Source: Amoebidium appalachense
Taxonomy: Eukaryota > Ichthyosporea
Length of the DNA: 64,000 bases
NCBI GenBank assembly: GCA_963693365.1
Contig: CAVNZM010000008.1
Span: forward strand, 5,394,001 to 5,458,000
Direction of reading: 5' to 3'
Every line of letters starts with the position of its first letter. Position 1 is the first letter of the stretch. The notes below the pieces were generated by a model that saw nothing but the letters and a program-made list of their open reading frames with translations, did no database searches and had not been told where the DNA came from. Positions 54,916-64,000 of this stretch are shown in pieces. Position numbers and translations under genes: made by a program.

Positions 54916-55086
54916 TCAGCGGCGTGTTTGGTAGACCGTGGAATCGTATTCATCTGGGGTAAATGCCAAGATTGCATAAAAACACGATGAAAAAACGTAT
55001 TCAGCGCACCCGCGCTGGCAAAAAAGCCCTAATGCACATGCCGCAATAGCTTGTATCTTTGTCTCCTTGATACATAGTGAGAAGTT
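54916..55086 (-). CDS. possible 3'-terminal exon with hydrophobic segment
   Basis: After the acceptor ACCCGCAG the minus strand reads NFSLCIKETKIQAIAACALG and continues through a Cys-rich hydrophobic stretch to DSTVYQTRR and a stop (56 residues). It could be the membrane-anchored end of a protein spread over the G-rich region upstream (55-58 kb, C-rich on this strand), but no other exon could be joined and no family is recognised. Confidence 0.25.
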   Translation of the reverse strand, partial: NFSLCIKETKIQAIAACALGLFCQRGCAEYVFSSCFYAILAFTPDEYDSTVYQTRR

Positions 55087-55684
55087 CTGCGGGTCAGGCT
55101 GGGAGGCGGGCAGACTGGGAGGCTGGGTAGGTGGGTGCGGCGGCCGGGGAAGGGGGGGAGGGGGGGGGGGGGGGGGGGGTTCTTGTTGTAGCCTGTGCGT
55201 GTGCTCATCACGGAAAATGTTGCACGCAGGGGCGGGGGTTGGTGGTTCAGAGATGGTGGTAATTTGTGTGCATATACGTGTGCGTGTGCGTGTGTGTTTG
55301 TGTAAGTGTGTATATGGGGGGGGGGGGGGGGGGGGGAGGGGAGGCAGAGATAGAGAGACATAGACGAAGGGAGAGAGGAGAGGGGAGATGGTGCCCGGGG
55401 CGGGGAGGGGGGGGGGGGGAGGGGAGGGGGGGAACAGAGGAGGAGGAGGAGGGGGGGGGGGGGGGGGGGGGAGGGGGAGGGGGGAGGGTCTCCACATACT
55501 GCATCTTTTTCACCAACAAGGCAACCTCTTTTATTCCCAGGCCTTATTTATCATCGACACAAGACCGATTTGATGTGATGAGGTATGATAAGTTGATGTA
55601 CAAAGTTGTGGCAAAACATCACACGGGGAGGGGGGTGGAGATCGGGATGTGTTCATGTGTTTGTGCTTGGAATTCTGTGTCTGG

Positions 55685-55747
<63 letters not shown>

Positions 55748-55752
55748 ACGTG

Positions 55753-55792
<40 letters not shown>

Positions 55793-56345
55793 CACGTGTG
55801 TGTGTATGTGTCTGTGTGTGTAAGGGGGGAGGGGGGGGGGGGGGGGGGGGGGGGGGGTTGAAAAGGAAAAGTGAAATTTATTCAATTCAGGTGTTGATGA
55901 GGCAGGGCTAAAGGGACGCCAGCGTACGTGCTTCTTGGCCCAAAGGTTTTATTTTCCCAGCCTCGGTCGGCCGAAGATCTAGATGGGTTGGAGGAGATAG
56001 GAGTGGGGTATGGGGAGGGGGAAGGACTAAGCCATATTCAAAATTAAGATCATCGAACCAATCAGATTGCAGAGATTATAGCGCGATCCAGTCAGGTTAT
56101 AGATAATATAGTGCGGACTGTGCGATGCTCTATTACAGCTTTAGGTCCAATCAAAACCTGGATCGTATTGAAAATGCGCTAGGGCAAAACGTGCCATAAT
56201 CAAAATCTAAGGGCGATCGGACCGGGCATAAGAGACGCGCATTCGCACAATTACACACGCAGCAAACATTCTGTCAGAAAGATGTAAAATTGGCAAGCCC
56301 CGGGCCACGAAAGAAGGTTGGGGTGGTGTTGGTGGTGGTGGTGGT

Positions 56346-56387
<42 letters not shown>

Positions 56388-56477
56388 GGGGGGGAGGGGG
56401 GAGGGACAAACGGAAAGGTGGGTAACAGGCTATTGAGATGGGAGGTGGGAGGGGGGGAGGGGGGGGGGGGGGGGGGG

Positions 56478-56770
56478 GTTGAATGCGTCACTGAGTACGA
56501 AGTACACAAGAACAACGGATAACACGATGCAGAATGCAAACCATACGTAAAGAGTATGCATAATAAGCAGAGCCCATCCTCAGGGGGGGCCCACGTCATC
56601 CACAGTACCCGAAATTCGACCTATTCCGGGCCTCGTTAACGAAACCTACCTCAGATACTGTTTCACTTGAACATGGGTGGGTCACCCGTCTTGATCAGAG
56701 ACGAGCAGGGTTACTTACGCAGGCAAGGGCAGTGGGAAAGGCCGGGGGTTAAAGTTGCAGCAGTAAGCAG
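56478..56770 (-). mobile_element. dispersed element A, best minus-strand copy
   Basis: Read on the minus strand this is nearly identical to 8699-8985, from GGCCTTTCCCACTGCCC to TGACGCATTCAACCCC and a C run (plus-strand G run at 56456-56478). The similarity stops on the 5' side near 56760, where the sequence continues as unique DNA. This is the clearest evidence for the 5' limit of the element. Confidence 0.7.
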
Positions 56771-57385
56771 AAGCAAGAAGAATATAGATAGGAACTCAGG
56801 AGACGGGGCTGCTGGGAACCTCCCCCGTCGCTACCTAAGTCGATACTTCCGTGGCTAACATACTACACCAGCTGAAAAGAATTAAGTCCCGAAGGTCGCA
56901 GAATTCGCAATCAGAGGGGAAAATATGAGATTTGACCCACGTCGCAGGATAGTAACACGCTTACTAGGGCGGAACTGTAACGTCTTCGAACGGAAAGCGA
57001 TGCCCCCGGATGTCAGCCGGAAATATGGTATCACCCATTGCTTTGGGCTTGAAAAATGCCAAACCGATAGTCCGAGTTATGTTACGCCGTATGGGTTCCA
57101 GGGAGCTGTCGCCAACAGAGCGGTGGGTGCATGCATGCGTGTAATGCAATGTGTGAAGTGTGTCTATGCTATGAGAGGGGGTATGCAGAAGTGGACATAT
57201 GAAGTGTGTGGAGAGAAAAACAGTAGGAGGAAAAGTAGACACCGGTGTGTGCAACCCCGCACAACATACATACACACACACACACACACATAAATAAGCG
57301 AAGATTACAGGTAATCAACCAGAACACCTGCAAAACAACAGGCGCAAAAAAAAAAAGGGGGGGGGGGGGGGGGGGGGGGGGGGGG

Positions 57386-57515
57386 TCTTAGGGATGCCGC
57401 AGAATCGTCAGATATTAGACAAATCGTACCAATACGATCATTCTCTCATATATGAGAGAAGATTGTGACTAACGATGTGCAGAGCTGGTTAAGACCTGTT
57501 GAGTGTGCAGAGAAA
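57386..57515 (+). repeat. second dispersed repeat, copy 1
   Basis: CTTAGGGATGCCGCAGAATC, TCAGATATTAGACAAATCG, a CTCATATATGAG palindrome and GTGCAGAGCTGGTTAAGACC align block by block with 57612-57750, with moderate divergence. It sits between two G runs. Confidence 0.55.
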
Positions 57516-57539
57516 ATGGGAGGGGAGGGAGGAGGGGAA

Positions 57540-57584
<45 letters not shown>

Positions 57585-57611
57585 AGAGAGGGGAGGGAGT
57601 GTTAAGAGTGT

Positions 57612-57750
57612 CAGTAGTCTCAGGGGACCCTGCAGAGTCCTTAGATATCAGACAAAAACGCACCAACGACCAAGTTCTCCAAGGGGAGAAATGCGTAAAA
57701 CGTTCTGCAGAGTGGGTTAGAGACCTGCTGATGAGAAGAGTGTATACAGG
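57612..57750 (+). repeat. second dispersed repeat, copy 2
   Basis: GTCTCAGGGGACCCTGCAGA, TTAGATATCAGACAAAAACG, CTCCAAGGGGAG and CTGCAGAGTGGGTTAGAGAC follow the same order as copy 1. The central palindrome has different bases but keeps its symmetry. Confidence 0.55.
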
Positions 57751-57805
57751 GTTTGGCCAGGGGGGGAGGGGGGGGGGAAGGGGGGGGAAGAAGGTAGGAG
57801 GGGAA

Positions 57806-57840
<35 letters not shown>

Positions 57841-58253
57841 GGTGTGAAAAAGTGTGACAGATGCATGTGGGTGGGCAATAGCATGAGGTCAGATGTTACC
57901 CAACCAAAAATAGTCGATGTTTTAGGCGCCATTTTTGGTTGGTCACTAACCATAAATAGTTGGTTGCTTCACCTTTGCTGGCAAATTTTTATAGCCGGTA
58001 AAAGCTGCCTGCGGGACTACTATTTCTACAAAACAATGTAGTATACTATGTTAAAAGGATTCAGGTAATGTTTTACGACAAAAAAAGCGCCGTCTTGGCA
58101 GGGGATGATAACATCTCTACAAATTCAGCCAGTCAGTAATGCCATGATGCTATAAGGTGTGGTGGTGTTGGCGCTCTCTTCTCCTTCTGTTCTTCTACCC
58201 CCCCCCCCCCCCCCCCCCCCCCCCCTCTCTCTCTCTCTCTCTTATTGTTGTGC

Positions 58254-58318
<65 letters not shown>

Positions 58319-58790
58319 CTTTTGCCAGAATACAAATTCTCATACCGAATCTTCCATTATCGGGCCCAGCCCATATTCAAATCAGCGCAGCGAACAAACG
58401 TACAGCAGAAAAAACCTTCACCCTCAATATTTTCGCATTTCCAGACATTTGTAAAAGACCTCCATCCACACCACCAATCGATGAGAATGGAACACAAGAC
58501 CCCCCCCCCCCCCCCCCCCCCCCCAAATATGATCTTACAAGAAAAAGACGTGCGATACGGGAGGTCGCTCTGTGTACAATGCAATGTTCTACTTTAAGTT
58601 CTAAATTTTCAATCAACTATAGCTCACTATACAAGAAGCGGCAAAACCAAGAGCGTGTTGAGGGGGGGGGGAAAGGAGGAAGGGCAGGGGGCGGGTATTC
58701 GTAGGAGAACATGTGATGCATTTTATAGGTCAACTGTGCTCTTGGGTGTGTGTGCGTGTGTGCGTGAGGGTGCCCGCGCCCGAGCGCGCG

Positions 58791-58855
<65 letters not shown>

Positions 58856-59269
58856 GTGTGTTCAAGGTGCGGCAACTTGATAAACTGGCCCTATATTGCA
58901 CGAAGACGGTTAGTTGATTGTCGCACGTGTTGTTTACCTAAATGTCCTAGTACACATATGTAGAATGGTTTCCGCCTCTCGGCCCCCATTTATGCACAGT
59001 TGCCTAGTGTGGGTGAGTGTGTATGGGTTGGCATTCCTAATACATTCCGCTTTGAAAACCAAGAAGAAACGGTACAACTATTGGAAGGACGAGCCCCCCA
59101 GGTCCGCATAAAAAAGAAGAAGAGAGGACCCTCCCCTGGCGAGAGAAAGGGGGGGGGAAGGGAGGGGGGGGGGGGGGAGGGGGGGGGGGGGGGGAGGGGG
59201 AGGTTCAAACAAGGGAAATGAAGAAATCTCAATTCGGAGAAAGGGGCGCGCGGGTGGATGATGTTTTTT

Positions 59270-60622
59270 TCACGAAACAACCTGTTTTGAAAACACAGCC
59301 AGCTTTTCCGACACGCCGTCAAAACTCGCGTGCCGTTTGAACGCCGTGTCTGCATCGTCGTCCATTTCCCCCGAGCGGTAAAACGGACTGAACCCCCCAA
59401 CCCCCAATTTTCGCGTCGCGTGGACATCCAGCGCGCTCTTGCTCGACTCCTTCCCCTGTGCCGAAATTTCCTGCGGGGGAGTTCCATACCGTCTGAGGTC
59501 AAAGTAGTGCTCTGCGTATTCGCGGGGGGTAACATTAACGTCGAACCTCAATTTGCGCAGAATGTGTCGTTCGAGCTTGTTAAAGTGCTCGAGGGAACAT
59601 GAGGGCAGCACGGTCTTAAAGTCATTCACCCACACCGCCATGTCATCCCACACCTTTGCCGCCGCCAAAACGCATCCGATCACGATCCATTTCCAGTTCG
59701 CGGGCATCAGCACCACGCCCGCTTCCTGCTGAAGCCTCGTTATGTAGACCATTGACACGAGCGCGACTTCGCCTTCCAATACCGCCGCCTTAAAGAAACA
59801 TCGCAGGAACGTGTAAATCTCCTCCTCGCTCGGCAGCCGCGTCGCATAATCGGCCGGAACGGTTTTTCTCGATGTGAGCGGGTGCTTCTTTTCGTCAAAG
59901 ATGTCGTCGAATTCCGGTAGCGGCTTCCCTGCTTGCAACAGGCCCAACACGACCTCAAACTGACCGTGCAAGGCACGCGCAATGTTCTGGAGCACCGTCT
60001 CCCTGTCCAGACGGGTGATGGTCTGATCTATAAATAGCGTGGAGCAAGAATTAGACTGCAGGAAATCCTTGGTCCCGCCCTTCAGAACGCTCTTGTTGGA
60101 GGACACGGACCCCCTTTTGGTTTCAACCCCACCACCAGAGGATGAGGATGTGGAAGGGATTGATGAAGACAGGACATCTGCCGAATGAACCTGTCCTGAG
60201 GCCGACGGTGTGATGGTGTCAAGAAATGAGCCCGAGACGGAGCCGCCGTAGAACGAGGACACAGAACGCTGCAACCTGCGAGGTGACCTCTCGCTGATGT
60301 GCTGCAGAGACTTCTGTGCTGATTGTGAACGAGAGCGCACGGGTGTTCTCTCCTGTGCTTTCTCCATCTGGGGGTTCTGCAACTGTGACTCGGACGTGCA
60401 TCTACGTGTGGTTGTGCTAATGGAAGTAGGCGGACGAAGAGCAACATGTGCGTGTGTTTGTTGTTGGTTCTTGTTCTGTTTTCTTGGCGTTACCACAACG
60501 TTTGAGTCAATTACGCTCTGAACATGTGCGAAATCTTTGTGTCTTTGAGTATGTGTTCCTGACTGAAAGGATGCGTGCCGCCTTGGTTTGGATGACAGGT
60601 TGGCGGATTGAGACTGCCCCAT
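59270..60622 (-). CDS. CCNY: cyclin Y-like protein
   Basis: A regulatory cyclin of the CCNY family, which partners PFTAIRE/PCTAIRE-type CDKs at membranes. The single open frame gives 450 aa. MGQSQS at the start is a candidate N-myristoylation signal (Gly2, Ser6), as in human cyclin Y. Residues 20-200 are a Ser/Thr/Arg-rich disordered region. The family core follows: DDIFDEKKHPLT (239-250), then the cyclin box at about 265-375 with NWKWIVIGCVLAAAKVWDD and REYAEHYFDLRRYG. RHASF occurs twice (15-19 and 430-434), each after a basic residue and thus a possible kinase or 14-3-3 site. A CAG-GTTGTT sequence just before the stop could be a donor to a further small exon. It is the only recognised intron-poor gene here. 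Confidence 0.93.
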   Translation of the reverse strand: MGQSQSANLSSKPRRHASFQSGTHTQRHKDFAHVQSVIDSNVVVTPRKQNKNQQQTHAHVALRPPTSISTTTRRCTSESQLQNPQMEKAQERTPVRSRSQSAQKSLQHISERSPRRLQRSVSSFYGGSVSGSFLDTITPSASGQVHSADVLSSSIPSTSSSSGGGVETKRGSVSSNKSVLKGGTKDFLQSNSCSTLFIDQTITRLDRETVLQNIARALHGQFEVVLGLLQAGKPLPEFDDIFDEKKHPLTSRKTVPADYATRLPSEEEIYTFLRCFFKAAVLEGEVALVSMVYITRLQQEAGVVLMPANWKWIVIGCVLAAAKVWDDMAVWVNDFKTVLPSCSLEHFNKLERHILRKLRFDVNVTPREYAEHYFDLRRYGTPPQEISAQGKESSKSALDVHATRKLGVGGFSPFYRSGEMDDDADTAFKRHASFDGVSEKLAVFSKQVVS

Positions 60623-62555
60623 GGTGGTGATAAGATCTCACTGTGATGTTTGGTTGTGGGATTCTACGTGTGCCTGATATATCCCCGTGCAGCTAGGTGC
60701 GTGTGCGTGTGCGTGTGCCTGTGCGTGTGCGTGGCAGGTATGTGTCCGTGCGTGTGTATGAATGTGTGCTCTTGGCAGTGTTCTTGACACGATCTGCTGC
60801 TGCCTGTTTGACAGGGGTGTGGTTCCCTGCTCTAAGCAGCCCACCAAAAAAGAAGATGTGAGCCAAAAAAAAATAACAGATTTAAATAAGTTTATCGATA
60901 TAGCGCTTCACTCAGGCAAAGGAAATAACTAAACCGCTTTCGTGAAACACTACCTCGAAAGCTGCCAGTTTTCTATGATGTAATGTGTCCGAAGACTACA
61001 CGGAACACAAGAACCAAAAAGAGGATCGTTACATTTAAATTCTAACCGGGAAAAAAAAAAAACAGACACGTTAAGCTTCTCTCACGAGCGCCTTTTGCTC
61101 ACAAAGTACAACGAAACTGGTGAAACTAAACTGAAAAAAACCGTTTTCGTTCTACGTTCTCCCAAGGTTGAAAACGAAAAAAAAAGAGTCTTAGAGACAA
61201 AGTAACGTGTGGGTGTCAGATGGGCACCAGATATATAAGTCCTCGTTCCTCGTTAATGGCTACAGACACATGGCGAAGTCCCGATTGAGGAAGTCCTTGA
61301 GAGTTCTGACCTCAGGCTCAGCTCGTAAGGTTTTTTCATTTTATTCAATAGGAGTGGGCGAGAGTATTAACGCATGAATACTATTGGGTCCTAACTTCTA
61401 TAGCCCGTATAACCCAGTCCCCCGGGAAAGCTGTGTTTTCCCGGCCCACTTTGAACAAGGGCCTCTTGGAAGCTGGAATCCAAACGCTAGATAATATCGA
61501 GGTTTACAACCCTACCTACATATACGGATCCGGATCTGGAAATCAGAGGCTTACAGAAAGGGGTAAATTCGCTCGCCGATCTGACCTGCGATAGCAAAAA
61601 CAGAGCAGGACTTAGAAGGTAAAAGCTTGTAGAAATTTTGTCAGTATCGTAAATATATATATTTAATGTGCTTTTGCATTAATTAAATTATTAAGTTATT
61701 GATTTTTGGAGTTTTTCCATTACCAGGAGCACGGAGACACCCAGATGTCCAACACATGCATTGCCCGCCTCAGATAGCAGGACCACTCACAGCGATACAG
61801 TAAAAGCCGTTCTAAGTTCTCATAGATTTTGACACGTAATACTGGATACATTATCTTTTATGGCAAATATATAACTATATGAAGCGTATTATAATATTTT
61901 CTCTTTTTTTCAGCTCTTTTCTCACAGAAATTACGCCCGCTATATGTGCATGATGATGATAGTTCCAATGTCCCTATTGGTTTGTATAAGAGTGAGCAGC
62001 CTGCAAGATCGCATGACTGAAATCTAAATATATTATTAAATTAGCGTTTTATACTTAAACAGAATTTAATCTGCCAATGCGTAATATGATTGGTTTAGAA
62101 TTTAGTCAAAATGAACAGGCGATTTAATTGGTTGGAAATACCGTCCAATCGGAAAGGGGAGGCTCGTGATGAAACTGTTGACAGAGTCCGAGAACTTCAA
62201 AGGTTCGAACGTTACCACGTGTACCGCCGGCTTCTATGATGCTGTGCAGTGTAGGCAGGTAGATGCTCTGTGCCAGGCAGGAATAAGGAAATAAATCAGA
62301 TAGTGATGTAAATAATTCAGATAGTGATGCATGAATCTTCTGGCCTCATGCACGAAAATCGTGGGCATGATAATGCATGAGAATCGTGGGCATGATGATG
62401 ATCGTACAGTACGCAATCACGATGCGGGAAGCACACAATGGGCACATGAACATACTGTGCATCTGCATGCAAGACCTATCTTTAGCTATCTAATGTCAGA
62501 GAGACATGTGTTTGTGTGCACAGTGTCTGTGTGTACGTTTGCCGTGTGTGTGTGT

Positions 62556-62639
<84 letters not shown>

Positions 62640-63897
62640 TGCGCGCGCGCGCACGTGTGTGTGTGTACGGCGTGTGCGTGTGCGTGACACTGTGTGTACA
62701 CGTGTGTGTGTGCTTGCGTGTTTTGTGTGTGTGTTTGTGTGTGTATTTGCGTGTGTGTGTGTGTATTGGTGTGCGTCTGTGTGTGTGTGTCTCTCTGTGG
62801 GTGTGTGTGTGTGTGCTTCACAATGGGTGGGTGCACACGTGTGCCTCTGGGTGTGTCCATGCGTGTGTGTACCCCTTGTCACCGTGCGCGTGTGGTTGCA
62901 CGTGTGTGCGCTTAGCACGTGCAGCTTACCGTAACGGTGCCTGTTATGTGATAATGACACAATCGCCTGTTTTCTCTTCAAAGTTTTCTTTGTAACAGTT
63001 TCTTTACCAATTTCGTTTTTAGGTTTCGTTTCGTTTTTCATTGCTTCTTCTTCTACTAGGCGTTTAATACATACAGTGTGTGTGTGCATGTGTGTGCATG
63101 TGTGTGCGTGTGTGTGTATGCGCGTGTATGTGTGTGTGGGTGGGTGGGTGGGTGGGTAGGTGTGGCCCCCAGGAGGGGAGGGGGGGGGGGGGGGGGAGGG
63201 GGGGAAGGAGGAGGGGAGAGTGGGGGGTGGGGAGGGAAGGGGGGAAGGGGGGGGAGGGGGGGTTCAAGAAGTTTAGAGCGTCAAGAGTCAGGTGCAGCTG
63301 CTGTGGTAGCGAAATAATCCAATATATTGAAGTCATCTCGCTCTACGATACTATCAGAGCCATCCTCGGAAAGAAAACAATCGGGTGCTTTCAGCTCTGT
63401 AACAGTCTTTTATAATAAATTGGTCACAGCACAGTCACGGTGTCGTAAATGTATCCTGCTCCGGATTTGCACACTAGGTGGGGGCGGAAACCCATTTTTG
63501 GTCATAACCTGCAAGACCACACGGTGCTGGTACCGTGATCTCTCCCCCCCCCCCCCCCCCCCCCCCCCCCTTCCTCCCCCCCACCCCCTCCCCCCTCCCC
63601 CTCCCTCCCCACACTCCCCCCTCCCCCCTTGCCCCCCCTCCCCCCACCACCACCACCACCCTCCATCACCACCCATCGTGCCCGGACCAACCGATTGCAA
63701 GGCCACCACCACAACCACCCACATATCCCCCTTGTCCACATTTCCACACACATGCATATGTGCAACATAAGCTCAATGATATGGGTACACACACTATACA
63801 ATTTTGACCGAGATCCGTTTCAATATCTCTAATGAAGGCCGTACATACACCTTTTTTGACACACAAACTACTACTATGACATATAGACGCGAAATCC
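60623..63897. other. spacer between cyclin Y and cathepsin genes
   Basis: Mostly unique AT-rich DNA with a CCAAT cluster (61965-62148), a (GT)n tract (62563-62638) followed by GT-rich DNA to about 62910, and G/C runs at 63179-63262 and 63544-63646. No exon recognised. Confidence 0.55.
61965..62148. promoter_or_regulatory. cluster of CCAAT boxes
   Basis: CCAAT or ATTGG occurs at 61965, 61976, 62074, 62089, 62127 and 62144, six times in about 180 bases. The nearest recognised start is cyclin Y, about 1.35 kb downstream on the minus strand. Confidence 0.35.
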
Positions 63898-64000
63898 TTA
63901 AACGTCGGGGATTCCAGCAATCATAACCTCCTCAATGCCGCACTCGTTGGTGCCCCTACGCATCTTAAAGAAGCCATGGTGTCCCCACAGCCTATTCCAG
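63898..64000 (-). CDS. CTSB: cathepsin B-like cysteine protease, C-terminal end
   Basis: Only the last 33 residues and the stop are inside the window. They read [20 protein letters not shown] and then [13 protein letters not shown]. This matches the end of papain-family proteases, where the catalytic Asn of NSW lies just before this Trp and the chain ends NECGIE...VAGIP; the VAGIP ending favours cathepsin B over cathepsin L. The active-site residues and the rest of the gene lie beyond the window edge. The enzyme is normally lysosomal or secreted. Confidence 0.85.
   Translation of the reverse strand, partial: WNRLWGHHGFFKMRRGTNECGIEEVMIAGIPDV

Larger units (their letters stand above)
55087..59269. 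other. G-run-rich region with dispersed repeats
   Basis: Many plus-strand G runs (55158, 55317, 55450, 55828, 56346, 56457, 57357, 57540, 57806, 58283) alternate with islands of unique sequence; C runs occur at 58199 and 58500. It contains one full element A and two copies of another repeat. No exon could be assigned. Confidence 0.55.

Noticed and set aside
56925-57293. 122-codon plus-strand frame
   Set aside because: Ends in (CA)n-encoded His/Thr repeats and shows no family feature; considered chance.

Overview
The window is nuclear DNA of an intron-rich eukaryote. The genes recognised are a pre-mRNA branch-point binding protein, a Golgi nucleotide-sugar transporter, a syntaxin, a cyclin Y, a secreted EGF-repeat protein, a flavin amine oxidase and a cathepsin B. 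All but one are split by GT-AG introns, mostly 0.4-2.5 kb. There are no operons and no bacterial signals. Introns and spacers are packed with very long C/G homopolymers, (CA)n/(GT)n tracts and short tandem arrays. This fits a large-genome protist or alga; I cannot place it more precisely. Two zinc knuckles in SF1 and a VRG4/GONST-type GDP-mannose transporter argue against a vertebrate.

Layout. 1-1.7 kb is pyrimidine-rich low-complexity DNA. 1.7-11.0 kb (+) is an 11-exon SF1/BBP gene. 12.9-23.8 kb (-) is an 11-exon GDP-mannose transporter gene that I could join completely (321 aa), with three tandem arrays in its introns. 24-26 kb is spacer. 26.2-34.1 kb (+) is a secreted EGF/Thr-rich protein. 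34.7-35.6 kb is a near-perfect 73-bp satellite. 36.5-41.5 kb (-) is syntaxin-16/Tlg2, with a foldback element in its last intron. 42-50 kb holds G-rich low complexity, exons of an unidentified minus-strand gene (44.9-46.4 kb) and a second, partial copy of the foldback element. 50.3-52.8 kb (+) is a secreted polyamine-oxidase-like enzyme. 53-59 kb is low-complexity DNA with dispersed repeats and one possible terminal exon. 59.3-60.6 kb (-) is cyclin Y. The window ends inside the 3' end of a minus-strand cathepsin B gene.

The genes do not form one pathway. The most striking structure lies in the introns. A dispersed repeat ends in a CTAAC-like branch-site sequence followed by a long C tract. 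In every assigned gene where I recognise it, it lies in the same orientation as transcription, and in several introns that end sits at the splice acceptor. This is the behaviour expected of an introner-like element or of a repeat domesticated as a 3' splice-site module. In several SF1 introns the donor side is G- or GGTG-rich and the acceptor side C- or CCAC-rich, so the two ends could base-pair.
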